NCBI GenBank assembly: GCA_044426075.1
Contig: JAWXUT010000002.1
Span: forward strand, 1-37,659
DNA: 37,659 nt
Direction: 5' to 3'
From: JAWXUT01 sp044426075
Lineage (GTDB): Bacteria; Bacillota; Clostridia; Christensenellales; DTU072
Shown: piece after piece, positions 23,529 to 31,193 of the stretch
Position numbering within the stretch: position 1 is the first letter of the stretch
Layout of the letters: the number at the start of each line of letters is the position of its first letter
Program-made: the position numbers and the translations under genes
The notes under the pieces: generated by a model
Told to the model about the DNA's origin: nothing
Seen by the model: only the letters and a program-made list of their open reading frames with translations
Database searches by the model: none

Positions 23529-26351
23529 TTATTGCGCTAATAACGGAGCCAAAAATTCTCCCGTTGCACTCTCTTTAACGTTTGCAACTTCTTCTGGTGT
23601 GCCAACTGCAACTATTGTTCCACCACCGTCGCCACCTTCTGGCCCTAGGTCAATTATGTGGTCGGCTATTTTTATAACTTCTAAATTGTGTTCTATTACA
23701 ACTATTGTGTTGCCACTTGCAACTAGTCTTTGTAATATGAATATCAATTTTTCTGCGTCTGCTACGTGAAGTCCAGTTGTGGGTTCGTCTAATACATAAA
23801 TTGTTTTGCCCGTGCTGCGCTTTGCTAGTTCAGTTGCAAGTTTTACACGCTGTGCTTCGCCTCCGCTGAGCGTTGTAGACGGTTGCCCTAATTTTATATA
23901 TCCCAATCCGACTTCTTGCAAGCAAGCTATTTTCTTGTATATTTGCGGAATATTTTCAAAGAATACAACGGCTTCATCTACCGTCATATCCAAAACCTCA
24001 AAAATTGACTTGCCTTTGTACTTAACTTCTAGTGTTTCACGATTGTAGCGTTTGCTTCCACACACCTCACAAGGCACATAAATATCGGGCAAAAAGTGCA
24101 TTTCTATCTTGATAATGCCGTCACCACTGCAGTTTTCACATCTGCCACCGGGAATGTTGAAGCTGAATCTGCCCGCTTTATATCCGCGTGCGCGTGCATC
24201 ATTTGTCTTCGCAAACAACTCTCTAATTGGAGTAAATACACCCGTGTATGTTGCCGGATTGCTTCTTGGCGTGCGCCCTATTGGGCTTTGATCAATATTG
24301 ATTACTTTATCTAAATGCTCTAGCCCAGTTATTTCCGTACACTTGCCTTCAGTTAGGCTTGCGCCGTTTAGTTTATTTGCTAAATATGGATACAATATGC
24401 CGTTTATAAGCGAACTCTTGCCACTGCCAGATACCCCCGTTACTGCGGTTATTACCCCTAAAGGAATATCTACATTTATGTTTCTTAAGTTGTTTTGCCT
24501 TGCGCCTATTATGCTCAAACAGTTTCCACTAACATTACGCCTTGATTCTGGAAGCGCAATTCGCCTTCTTCCCGCCAAAAAGTCGCCAGTAATGGATGCT
24601 TTACAATCTATAACATCTTGCAATGAACCCGCAACTACAAGTTCTCCACCATTGTTGCCAGCGCCAGGACCAATGTCAACTATAAAGTCCGCACGCCTCA
24701 TTGTGTCTTCATCGTGCTCCACCACGATAAGTGTGTTGCCAAGGTCACGCAACCGTTCAAGCGTTGCTAGCAGTTTATTGTTGTCCCTTTGATGCAAACC
24801 TATGCTAGGTTCATCTAAAATATACAACACACCCATAAGCCCACTGCCTATTTGCGTTGCCAACCTTATGCGCTGTGACTCTCCACCACTAAGCGTGCCA
24901 CTGCTTCTTGCAAGCGATAAATATCCTAGCCCCACATTTGTCAAAAAGCGAAGCCTCTCTTTTATCTCTTTTACTATTGGTTCGGATATAATAGAATCGC
25001 GTGAATTTAACTCCAAACTATCCATAAAAGATACAAGGTTTTTGATAGGCATTTCACAAATAGAAGCAATATCTCTGCCCCCAACAGTTACGCACAACAC
25101 CTCTTTTTTGAGCCTTTTGCCGTGGCAAACTGAACAAGGCTTCACTGCCATAAATCGCTCAATTTCTGTTTTGACTCCCTCTGAAGTGGTGTTTTTATAT
25201 CGCCTCAAAAGGTTGGGAATAATACCCTCATACGGTCTGTTGAACTCTCCGCTAAAAGCTGTAGACTTCCACTCAACCGATAAATTTTCACCATTGTTGC
25301 CGTACAGAATCATATCTTGCACTTCTTTTGACAACTCTTTATATGGCACCGTCATAGAAAATCCATACTGTTTAGACAGCGCTTTAATTTGCATTGCTGA
25401 CATTCCGCCAAAGTCCATAAGGTTCCAACCGGATACCTTAACTGCCCCGTCTTGGAGGCTTAACTCTGGGTTTTTAACAATTTTGTTAGGATCAATTTCA
25501 TTTACAAATCCCAATCCGTCACACTGCTCACACGCGCCAAAGGGGCTGTTGAATGAAAACATTCTTGGTGTTAGTTCGGGGATTGCTATCTCACAATCCG
25601 TGCACGCATACTTGGTTGAATACAAGTGTTCGGTGCCACCAATGCCAACTAGCACTGTGCCTTCTGTCAACTTTAGTGCACTCTCTACACTGTCAGTTAA
25701 CCTTCTGTTCATATCATCTTTTATGATAAGTCTATCCACTACAACTTCGATGTTGTGCTTGATGTTTTTGTTAAGTGTGATATCCTCATCAAATGTGTAC
25801 ATTGTGCCGTCAATTCTAACACGCACATATCCACTTTTTCTGTAACCCTCTAGTTGCTTGCTGTACTCGCCTTTTCTGCCCCTTACTACGGGCGCCATAA
25901 CCATAATTCTGCTGCCCTTTTCATATGACAAAATGCTATCTACAATTTGGTCAACCGACATCGATTCTATCGCTTTGCCACATTTTGGACAGTGCGGTTT
26001 GCCGATTCGTGCATACATTAAACGCAAATAATCATATATTTCTGTAACCGTGCCCACTGTGCTTCGTGGGTTTTTACTTGTTGTCTTTTGATCAATTGAA
26101 ATTGCAGGACTCAATCCCTCAATTGCCTCCACATTGGGCTTTTCCATTTGTCCCAAAAATTGCCTCGCATAACTGCTCAGACTCTCAATATATCTCCTCT
26201 GCCCCTCCGCAAAAATTGTATCAAAAGCAAGGGAAGATTTGCCACTGCCCGACAATCCAGTAAATACAACCAACTTGTCACGCGGAATACGCACATCTAT
26301 ATTTTTAAGGTTATTCTCTTTTGCACCTTTTACGTAAATTTCTTCTATCAT
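23529..26351 (-). CDS. uvrA: Excinuclease ABC subunit A
   Basis: A 940-residue ABC-type ATPase of full length that detects DNA lesions with UvrB in nucleotide excision repair. Visible: Walker A G-L-S-G-S-G-K-S (32-39), a second Walker A G-V-S-G-S-G-K-S near residue 640, two ABC signatures L-S-G-G-E-S-Q-R and L-S-G-G-E-A-Q-R, and zinc-binding cysteine pairs (C-P-K-C and C-x-x-C near 120 and 250-280, then C-E-N-C and C-E-V-C near 740-765). The ATG (26349-26351) overlaps the uvrB stop by one base (TAATG), with AAGGA upstream, so translation is coupled. Central gene of the operon. Confidence 0.97.
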   Translation of the reverse strand: MIEEIYVKGAKENNLKNIDVRIPRDKLVVFTGLSGSGKSSLAFDTIFAEGQRRYIESLSSYARQFLGQMEKPNVEAIEGLSPAISIDQKTTSKNPRSTVGTVTEIYDYLRLMYARIGKPHCPKCGKAIESMSVDQIVDSILSYEKGSRIMVMAPVVRGRKGEYSKQLEGYRKSGYVRVRIDGTMYTFDEDITLNKNIKHNIEVVVDRLIIKDDMNRRLTDSVESALKLTEGTVLVGIGGTEHLYSTKYACTDCEIAIPELTPRMFSFNSPFGACEQCDGLGFVNEIDPNKIVKNPELSLQDGAVKVSGWNLMDFGGMSAMQIKALSKQYGFSMTVPYKELSKEVQDMILYGNNGENLSVEWKSTAFSGEFNRPYEGIIPNLLRRYKNTTSEGVKTEIERFMAVKPCSVCHGKRLKKEVLCVTVGGRDIASICEMPIKNLVSFMDSLELNSRDSIISEPIVKEIKERLRFLTNVGLGYLSLARSSGTLSGGESQRIRLATQIGSGLMGVLYILDEPSIGLHQRDNNKLLATLERLRDLGNTLIVVEHDEDTMRRADFIVDIGPGAGNNGGELVVAGSLQDVIDCKASITGDFLAGRRRIALPESRRNVSGNCLSIIGARQNNLRNINVDIPLGVITAVTGVSGSGKSSLINGILYPYLANKLNGASLTEGKCTEITGLEHLDKVINIDQSPIGRTPRSNPATYTGVFTPIRELFAKTNDARARGYKAGRFSFNIPGGRCENCSGDGIIKIEMHFLPDIYVPCEVCGSKRYNRETLEVKYKGKSIFEVLDMTVDEAVVFFENIPQIYKKIACLQEVGLGYIKLGQPSTTLSGGEAQRVKLATELAKRSTGKTIYVLDEPTTGLHVADAEKLIFILQRLVASGNTIVVIEHNLEVIKIADHIIDLGPEGGDGGGTIVAVGTPEEVANVKESATGEFLAPLLAQ

Positions 26352-28333
26352 TATTTGTCCTTCTTTTTGCGCATAGATTGGCGCAACGCGTTTATCTCAT
26401 CTCGTAAGGTTATTGCAGTTTCAAAATCATATCTTGCACTCGCTTGCACCATTAATCCTTGCAACCTCTCTAGTTCCCTCACCATTTCTCGCCTATCCAT
26501 TTTTTCACTTATGGTTTTTTCTGCCTTTTTAGTGATATTTAGCGTGTTAACTATGGGTTTCACTATTGTTTTTGGTGTGATATTATGTTCTTTATTGTAT
26601 GCAATTTGTATGTCTCTTCTGCGATTGGTTTCGTCAATTGCAGCTTGCATACTGCCCGTTATGGCGTCTGCATACATTATAACATAGGCATCTTTGTTTC
26701 TGGCCGCACGCCCTACTGTTTGTATCAAGCTTGAACGCGAACGCAAAAATCCTTCTTTGTCAGCGTCAAGCACTGCAACCAACAACACTTCTGGGATATC
26801 CAACCCCTCACGCAACAAATTTATGCCAACTATAACATCAATTTCACCACTGCGCAGTTTGTTGATTATCTCAATACGCTCTAGCGTTACTATATCGCTG
26901 TGCATATACATTACTTTTATGTGGTGCTCATTTAAATAATTGGTCAAACTTTCCGCCATACGCTTGGTTAGCGTTGTAACTAGCGTTCTGCCGCCCTTTT
27001 CAATTGTCATATTAATCTCAGAAATCAAGTCATCAATTTGACCCTCAGTTTTTCTGATATTTATTGGAGGCTCAAGTAATCCAGTAGGTCTGATGATTTG
27101 CTCAACAACGGCGCTCGATTGCTCCAACTCGTAGTCGGCGGGGGTCGCAGAAACGCATATCATTTGCCCAATTCGCTTGTCAAATTCTTCAAAATTCAAG
27201 GGGCGATTGTCGTAGGCTGCTTGCAACCTAAATCCAAAATTAATAAGGTTAGTCTTTCTTGCGCGGTCGCCATTGTACATACCCCTAACTTGTGGCAGAG
27301 TGATGTGGCTTTCATCTACAAAAAGTATAAAGTCGTCGGGAAAATAATCAAGCAAAGTAAAAGGTGGAGTGCCCGCTTCTCTGCCGTCAAAATATCTGCT
27401 ATAGTTTTCGATACCATTGCAATATCCCATTTCACGCACCAGTTCCATATCATATGAAACGCGCTCTTTAAGCCGCTGTGCCTCAATCAACTTGCCTTGC
27501 CTTTCAAAAGAATCAACTTGTTCATTTCTGTCATTTAAAATATTTTGAATAACTGTATCTTTGCTATCACTGCCCAAAACATAGTGCGACGCGGGGAAGA
27601 TTGCTGCGTGCGACAACACATTTAACACCTTGCCCGTTGTTACCTCGCACTCAACTAACCTATCAATCGTGTCACCAAAAAATTCCACCCTTATTGCAAC
27701 CGAAGTGTATGAGGAAGGAAAAATTTCTAGCGTGTCGCCCTTAACCCTAAATGTAGAACGCTGAAAGTCAATATCCGCCCTTTTATATTGCACGGCAATC
27801 AACTTGTCAATCAGTTCATCACGGTCGATATTATCATCTGGTCGCAATGAGATAACACTCTTAAAATACTCTTGTGGGGCACCTAAACCATAGATACAGG
27901 ATACCGAAGCTACAACTATTACATCTTTGCGCTCACCAAGTGATGAGGTTGCACTATGACGCAATTTGTCGATTTCTTCATTTAATTGCATCTCTTTTTC
28001 AATGTATGTGTCACTATGCGGGATGTATGCTTCTGGTTGATAATAATCATAATATGATACAAAATATTCCACCCTATTGTGTGGAAAAAGTTCTCTAAAC
28101 TCGTTGCAAAGTTGGGCGGCAAGGGTCTTATTATGTGCAATTACAAGTGCGGGTCTGCCCGTTTTTTGAATTACATTTGCCATAGAAAATGTCTTTCCGC
28201 TGCCCGTTACACCCAAAAGTACTTGGGTGCGATCGCCTCTGTTTAAGCCCTCAACCAAGCTGTTTATTGCTTGCGGTTGGTCGCCACAAGGCTGATATTT
28301 GGATTGTAATTTAAACTCTATTTTTTCTGACAT
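26351..28333 (-). CDS. uvrB: Excinuclease ABC subunit B
   Basis: A 660-residue helicase-like damage-verification subunit of normal length. Visible: Walker A G-V-T-G-S-G-K-T (41-48), the beta-hairpin segment Y-Y-D-Y-Y-Q-P-E-A-Y-I-P near residue 95 that inserts into DNA, the DEAD-type box D-E-S-H near 338, motif VI Q-x-x-G-R-A-A-R-N, and a C-terminal UVR domain (E-R-L-Q-G-L-M near 625-640) that contacts UvrC. The start ATG (28331-28333) directly follows the stop of the small membrane protein gene. Repair role is established for the family. Confidence 0.97.
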   Translation of the reverse strand: MSEKIEFKLQSKYQPCGDQPQAINSLVEGLNRGDRTQVLLGVTGSGKTFSMANVIQKTGRPALVIAHNKTLAAQLCNEFRELFPHNRVEYFVSYYDYYQPEAYIPHSDTYIEKEMQLNEEIDKLRHSATSSLGERKDVIVVASVSCIYGLGAPQEYFKSVISLRPDDNIDRDELIDKLIAVQYKRADIDFQRSTFRVKGDTLEIFPSSYTSVAIRVEFFGDTIDRLVECEVTTGKVLNVLSHAAIFPASHYVLGSDSKDTVIQNILNDRNEQVDSFERQGKLIEAQRLKERVSYDMELVREMGYCNGIENYSRYFDGREAGTPPFTLLDYFPDDFILFVDESHITLPQVRGMYNGDRARKTNLINFGFRLQAAYDNRPLNFEEFDKRIGQMICVSATPADYELEQSSAVVEQIIRPTGLLEPPINIRKTEGQIDDLISEINMTIEKGGRTLVTTLTKRMAESLTNYLNEHHIKVMYMHSDIVTLERIEIINKLRSGEIDVIVGINLLREGLDIPEVLLVAVLDADKEGFLRSRSSLIQTVGRAARNKDAYVIMYADAITGSMQAAIDETNRRRDIQIAYNKEHNITPKTIVKPIVNTLNITKKAEKTISEKMDRREMVRELERLQGLMVQASARYDFETAITLRDEINALRQSMRKKKDK

Positions 28334-28699
28334 TTATCCCACTATTAAATCTATAACTAATTTAACCAACCAACTCAACAATGCAAATGCAATTGTTATG
28401 CCAATTTTGCGGTAAATTTTTATGCGTGCAGTTTTGCGGTCTCGCATATAACTATGCCCTTTTTCTTTAAGGATTATACAATATGTGGCTTCGCCTTTTC
28501 TCTGTGCTTCGGTGTATTCAAAGTATCCGTCTAGTGACAACGCCTTTAAAGTAGGTTCTAAATCATCTTCTTTAAATTCTACATCAAGCGGCAATTTTTC
28601 TAATAACTGAAGCGGAGTTACAACGCACTGCCCACCGCTTGCGCTAGCCTTTTTATAGATAATCGCAATAAGTGCTTTTTCTTTTTTGTTCTGCAACAT
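28334..28699 (-). CDS. Small winged-helix-like protein with C-terminal transmembrane helix (paralogue B)
   Basis: I do not recognise a named family. The best start is ATG at 28697-28699, one base after the stop of the preceding gene (TAGTATG), giving 121 residues; the longer reading from 28735 overlaps that gene. Residues 1-75 look like a winged-helix fold (K-K-E-K-A-L-I-A-I-I, then L-L-E-K-L-P, D-D-L-E-P-T-L-K-A-L, D-G-Y-F-E-Y). A basic stretch follows, then one hydrophobic helix at the C-terminus. It resembles the preceding gene's product in the same order of motifs. Position directly before uvrB suggests co-expression with repair genes; a role in repair is not shown. Confidence 0.6.
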   Translation of the reverse strand: MLQNKKEKALIAIIYKKASASGGQCVVTPLQLLEKLPLDVEFKEDDLEPTLKALSLDGYFEYTEAQRKGEATYCIILKEKGHSYMRDRKTARIKIYRKIGITIAFALLSWLVKLVIDLIVG

Positions 28700-28700
28700 A

Positions 28701-29102
28701 CTAAATAACCCCCAACAACATAAGCACGCCTGCAACTATTCCCGTGCCAATAATAGATCCGCTCAACGATGCAAAAAACACCTTTGCGCCTATGCCCCTA
28801 ACGCGCTTTTCTGGCATTTTTTCCGCCACAAAAGTGGGTAGAATCATATCTTCTGTGCTAGCAATAACTATCGCTTTTTCTGAAGCAGAAACACAGAATA
28901 CATCACTATCCTTGTACTTTAAAGTTATGAAGTCGGTGGCTATCAATTCTCTTATTATGCCCTCTAAATCCTCAACAGTTGGCATTAATTCTTGTGGAAT
29001 CGATTGCAGTAACTCTTCCCTTTCTATTATGGCATATTCACCTTTTGGCGATGCCGATACAATAGTTGCCAAAATGGCTTGCGTCTTTTTATCCATATTC
29101 AT
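28701..29102 (-). CDS. Small winged-helix-like protein with C-terminal transmembrane helix (paralogue A)
   Basis: Not a family I can name. The promoter at 29107-29135 rules out the longest frame start (29135). The start is ATG at 29102 or, six bases later, ATG at 29096, giving 133 or 131 residues. Both are at or within a few bases of the predicted transcription start and lack an SD. Residues 1-80 resemble a winged helix (K-K-T-Q-A-I-L-A-T-I, L-L-Q-S-I-P, E-D-L-E-G-I-I-R-E-L, D-F-I-T-L, V-F-C-V). The C-terminus is a glycine-rich hydrophobic helix. Shared pattern with the next gene suggests an old tandem duplication. First gene of the uvrBA operon. Confidence 0.6.
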   Translation of the reverse strand: MNMDKKTQAILATIVSASPKGEYAIIEREELLQSIPQELMPTVEDLEGIIRELIATDFITLKYKDSDVFCVSASEKAIVIASTEDMILPTFVAEKMPEKRVRGIGAKVFFASLSGSIIGTGIVAGVLMLLGVI

Positions 29103-29106
29103 ATTA

Positions 29107-29135
29107 ATTGTATCACTTTTAATATTTATAGTCAA
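29107..29135 (-). promoter_or_regulatory. Sigma-A promoter of the uvrBA operon, near-leaderless
   Basis: On the minus strand, TTGACT (complement of 29130-29135), 17 nt, TACAAT (complement of 29107-29112). The start point should be about 29100, at the first codons of the first gene. Confidence 0.75.
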
Positions 29136-29162
29136 GTTTTTTGTGCAATCACCCCTTTTTGC

Positions 29163-29192
29163 TTGTCAATAAATACAATATTATGCTATAAT
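29163..29192 (+). promoter_or_regulatory. Sigma-A promoter of the acyl-CoA synthetase gene
   Basis: TTGTCA (29163-29168), 18 nt, TATAAT (29187-29192) with an extended -10 TG at 29184-29185. Divergent from the uvrBA promoter, 27 bp apart. Confidence 0.75.
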
Positions 29193-29222
29193 TTTATTTA
29201 AATAACATTATGGAGTGCATTT

Positions 29223-30872
29223 ATGAATTTATTATCTAAGTATCTAAACAAAGTTGATTTTGCTAATTTTGAAGACTTCTCTAAAAATGTGCAAATCAAG
29301 CACGTAGACACATTTAACTTCGCTTATGACGTCGTTGATGAATATGCGCGCATTTGTCCAGACAAAAGGGCTCTAGTCTGGTGCAACAACCATGGTGAGG
29401 AAAAAATTATGACTTTTGGAGAGCTCTCCAAATTAAGTAACCAAGCTGCAAATATGCTTAAAGCAAAAGGATTTAAAAAAGGCGACTTTTTGATGACAAT
29501 GCTTAGTAGGCGTTATGAATATTACATTATCAATGTAGCGTGCTGCAAACTGGGCGTTGTACTAGTGCCAGCAACATTTTTGCTGACTGTAAAAGATATT
29601 GAATATCGCTGTAATTCTGCTGACATCAAGGCTCTTGTTGCAATTAACGAAGATGATGTTATCAATTATATAAAAGAAGCAGCACCAGAGTGTTCAACAC
29701 TAAAATATCTATTTACTGTGGGCGAGCGCGACGGATTTATTGACTTCAACAAAGAGATTGCAAGCTTTAGCGATGAACTTGTTATGCTTCCAGAAGAGTT
29801 GCCAGCAATTAACGATACAATGCTTGTTTACTTTACTTCAGGCACAACTGGCTATCCAAAAATGGTTGCAAACAGCTTTAAGTATCCACTAGGCCACATT
29901 ATGACTGCCTACTATTGGCACGCTGTTGTGGATGACGGCTTGCATTTCACAATGGCAGAGTCAGGCTGGGCAAAATTTAGCTGGGGCAAATTGTACGGAC
30001 AATGGATTGCGGGTTCTGCAGTTTTCTGTTACGACTACTATGGCAGATTTACACCAACAGATGTTTTGCCACTAATTGAAAAATACTCAATTACAACATT
30101 CTGTGCACCACCAACAATTTACAGATTCTTAATAAGAGAAGATTTAACAAAATACAACTTCTCATCTTTAGTAAGTTGCACAACTGCTGGTGAACCACTT
30201 AATGGCGAAGTTTTTAAACAATTCAGACAAATAACTGGAATTACAATCCGTGAAGGATTCGGTCAAAGTGAAAGCTGTGTTATGCTAGCTGCCTTCCGTT
30301 ACTGTGAAGCGCACCCAGGTAGCATCGGACTTCCTTGCCCAATATACGACATCGTATTAATGGATGATGATGACAGTATTATTGAAGGCAATGATGAAGA
30401 AGGCGAAGTTGTTATAAAAATAAGAGATGACCAGTTTGGGCTACTAATCGGCTACCATAAGGATGCTGAACGCACACATGATGCAGTAGAAACTGGCTAT
30501 TATCACACTGGTGACCTTGCAACACGTGACGCAAACGGATACTTCTGGTTTGTTGGAAGAAAAGATGATATCATAAAATCAAGCGGATATCGCATTGGGC
30601 CATTTGAAGTAGAGAGTGCTTTGCAAGAGCACCCCACAGTACTAGAATGTGCAATAACTGGCGTTCCAGATGAGTTGCGTGGTTCAATTATTAAAGCAAC
30701 CATAATCCTTGCTAAAGGCTATGAAGCATCAGATGAACTTAAAAAGGAATTGCAAGATTATGTTAAACACAACACCGCACCTTACAAATATCCTCGTATA
30801 ATCGATTTCGTTGACGCGCTACCAAAAACCGCTAGCGGAAAAATTATGAGAAAAGATTTAAGAAAAAGATAA
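29223..30872 (+). CDS. AMP-forming acyl-CoA synthetase (medium-chain/ACSM-like)
   Basis: A 549-residue member of the ANL adenylate-forming superfamily that activates a carboxylic acid with ATP and CoA. Visible: P-loop-like T-S-G-T-T-G-Y-P-K-M near residue 205, G-F-G-Q-S-E adenine-pocket motif, Y-H-T-G-D-L-A ribose-binding motif near 427, the hinge and A8 region G-Y-R-I-G-P-F-E-V-E near 455, and the catalytic lysine in P-K-T-A-S-G-K near 535. The T-S-G-T-T-G-x-P-K-M form fits medium-chain acyl-CoA synthetases; the actual acid is not determined. Start: ATG at 29223 after TGGAGTG (29211-29217). Transcribed alone, with its own promoter and terminator. Confidence 0.9.
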   Translation: MNLLSKYLNKVDFANFEDFSKNVQIKHVDTFNFAYDVVDEYARICPDKRALVWCNNHGEEKIMTFGELSKLSNQAANMLKAKGFKKGDFLMTMLSRRYEYYIINVACCKLGVVLVPATFLLTVKDIEYRCNSADIKALVAINEDDVINYIKEAAPECSTLKYLFTVGERDGFIDFNKEIASFSDELVMLPEELPAINDTMLVYFTSGTTGYPKMVANSFKYPLGHIMTAYYWHAVVDDGLHFTMAESGWAKFSWGKLYGQWIAGSAVFCYDYYGRFTPTDVLPLIEKYSITTFCAPPTIYRFLIREDLTKYNFSSLVSCTTAGEPLNGEVFKQFRQITGITIREGFGQSESCVMLAAFRYCEAHPGSIGLPCPIYDIVLMDDDDSIIEGNDEEGEVVIKIRDDQFGLLIGYHKDAERTHDAVETGYYHTGDLATRDANGYFWFVGRKDDIIKSSGYRIGPFEVESALQEHPTVLECAITGVPDELRGSIIKATIILAKGYEASDELKKELQDYVKHNTAPYKYPRIIDFVDALPKTASGKIMRKDLRKR

Positions 30873-30888
30873 TCAAACTTAAACCACA

Positions 30889-30922
30889 AAAGGGGCTGTA
30901 AATTTACAGTCCCTTTTTTTTG
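30889..30922 (+). terminator. Rho-independent terminator after the acyl-CoA synthetase gene
   Basis: AAGGGGCTGTAAA (30891-30903) pairs with TTTACAGTCCCTT (30904-30916), with one G-U pair, followed by T to 30922. A 15-nt part is identical to the hom terminator. Confidence 0.9.
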
Positions 30923-30954
30923 AGCTTTTAAACAATAAATATAAAATTGCCGCT

Positions 30955-31008
30955 ATCGGCAAAAACCATTATACATTGCTATTACAATTGTTTGTTTTTT
31001 GCCGATAA
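30955..31008. repeat. Inverted repeat upstream of the Fic remnant
   Basis: TATCGGCAAAAA (30955-30966) is the complement of TTTTTGCCGATA (30997-31008), with a 30-nt loop. The right arm overlaps the beginning of the Fic-like similarity. It could be a hairpin or the scar of an insertion. Confidence 0.55.
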
Positions 31009-31141
31009 TGTTGAAACGGTAAATCATTTTAGTTGTATAGATTTTATAATAGATAATGCGCGTAATCATTTAAGCGAAAAGCTAATTAAGCATATTCATT
31101 TTTTACTTAAAAGTGGCACTAGTGACAGCAGAGTGTCATGA
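30990..31141 (+). pseudogene. Truncated Fic-family protein remnant
   Basis: A frame ending at TGA 31139-31141 encodes E-T-V-N-H-F-S-C-I-D-F-I-I-D-N-A, then L-S-E-K-L-I-K-H-I-H-F-L-L-K-S-G-T-S-D-S-R. This matches the segment preceding the catalytic loop in many Fic (AMP-transferase) proteins. There the S-G-T-S-D-S-R is followed by a lysine and a W-F motif; here it is cut by V-S-stop. The catalytic H-P-F-x-x-G-N-G-R motif is missing, and the left side loses similarity near the inverted repeat. It is a dead fragment, probably of toxin or effector-like origin. The family call rests on about 45 residues. Confidence 0.65.
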
Positions 31142-31193
31142 TGTGTCAAGACAAATTTAAATCATATTTAGCGTATTTTAATATAGACATCAA

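Larger units (their letters stand above)
30923..31193. other. Gene-poor stretch holding a Fic remnant
   Basis: Between the terminator and the stop of the GPH symporter gene. It contains the degraded Fic-like fragment and an inverted repeat (30955-30966 with 30997-31008). No intact gene or clear terminator for the minus-strand symporter gene was seen. Confidence 0.6.

Noticed and set aside
24802..25845. Long open frame of 347 codons on the plus strand
   Set aside because: Antisense to uvrA, with no SD or family match; it is a shadow of a strongly conserved gene.
30947..31141. Intact small gene of 64 codons
   Set aside because: No SD, the first third has no similarity, and the rest is a fragment of a larger Fic-type protein.
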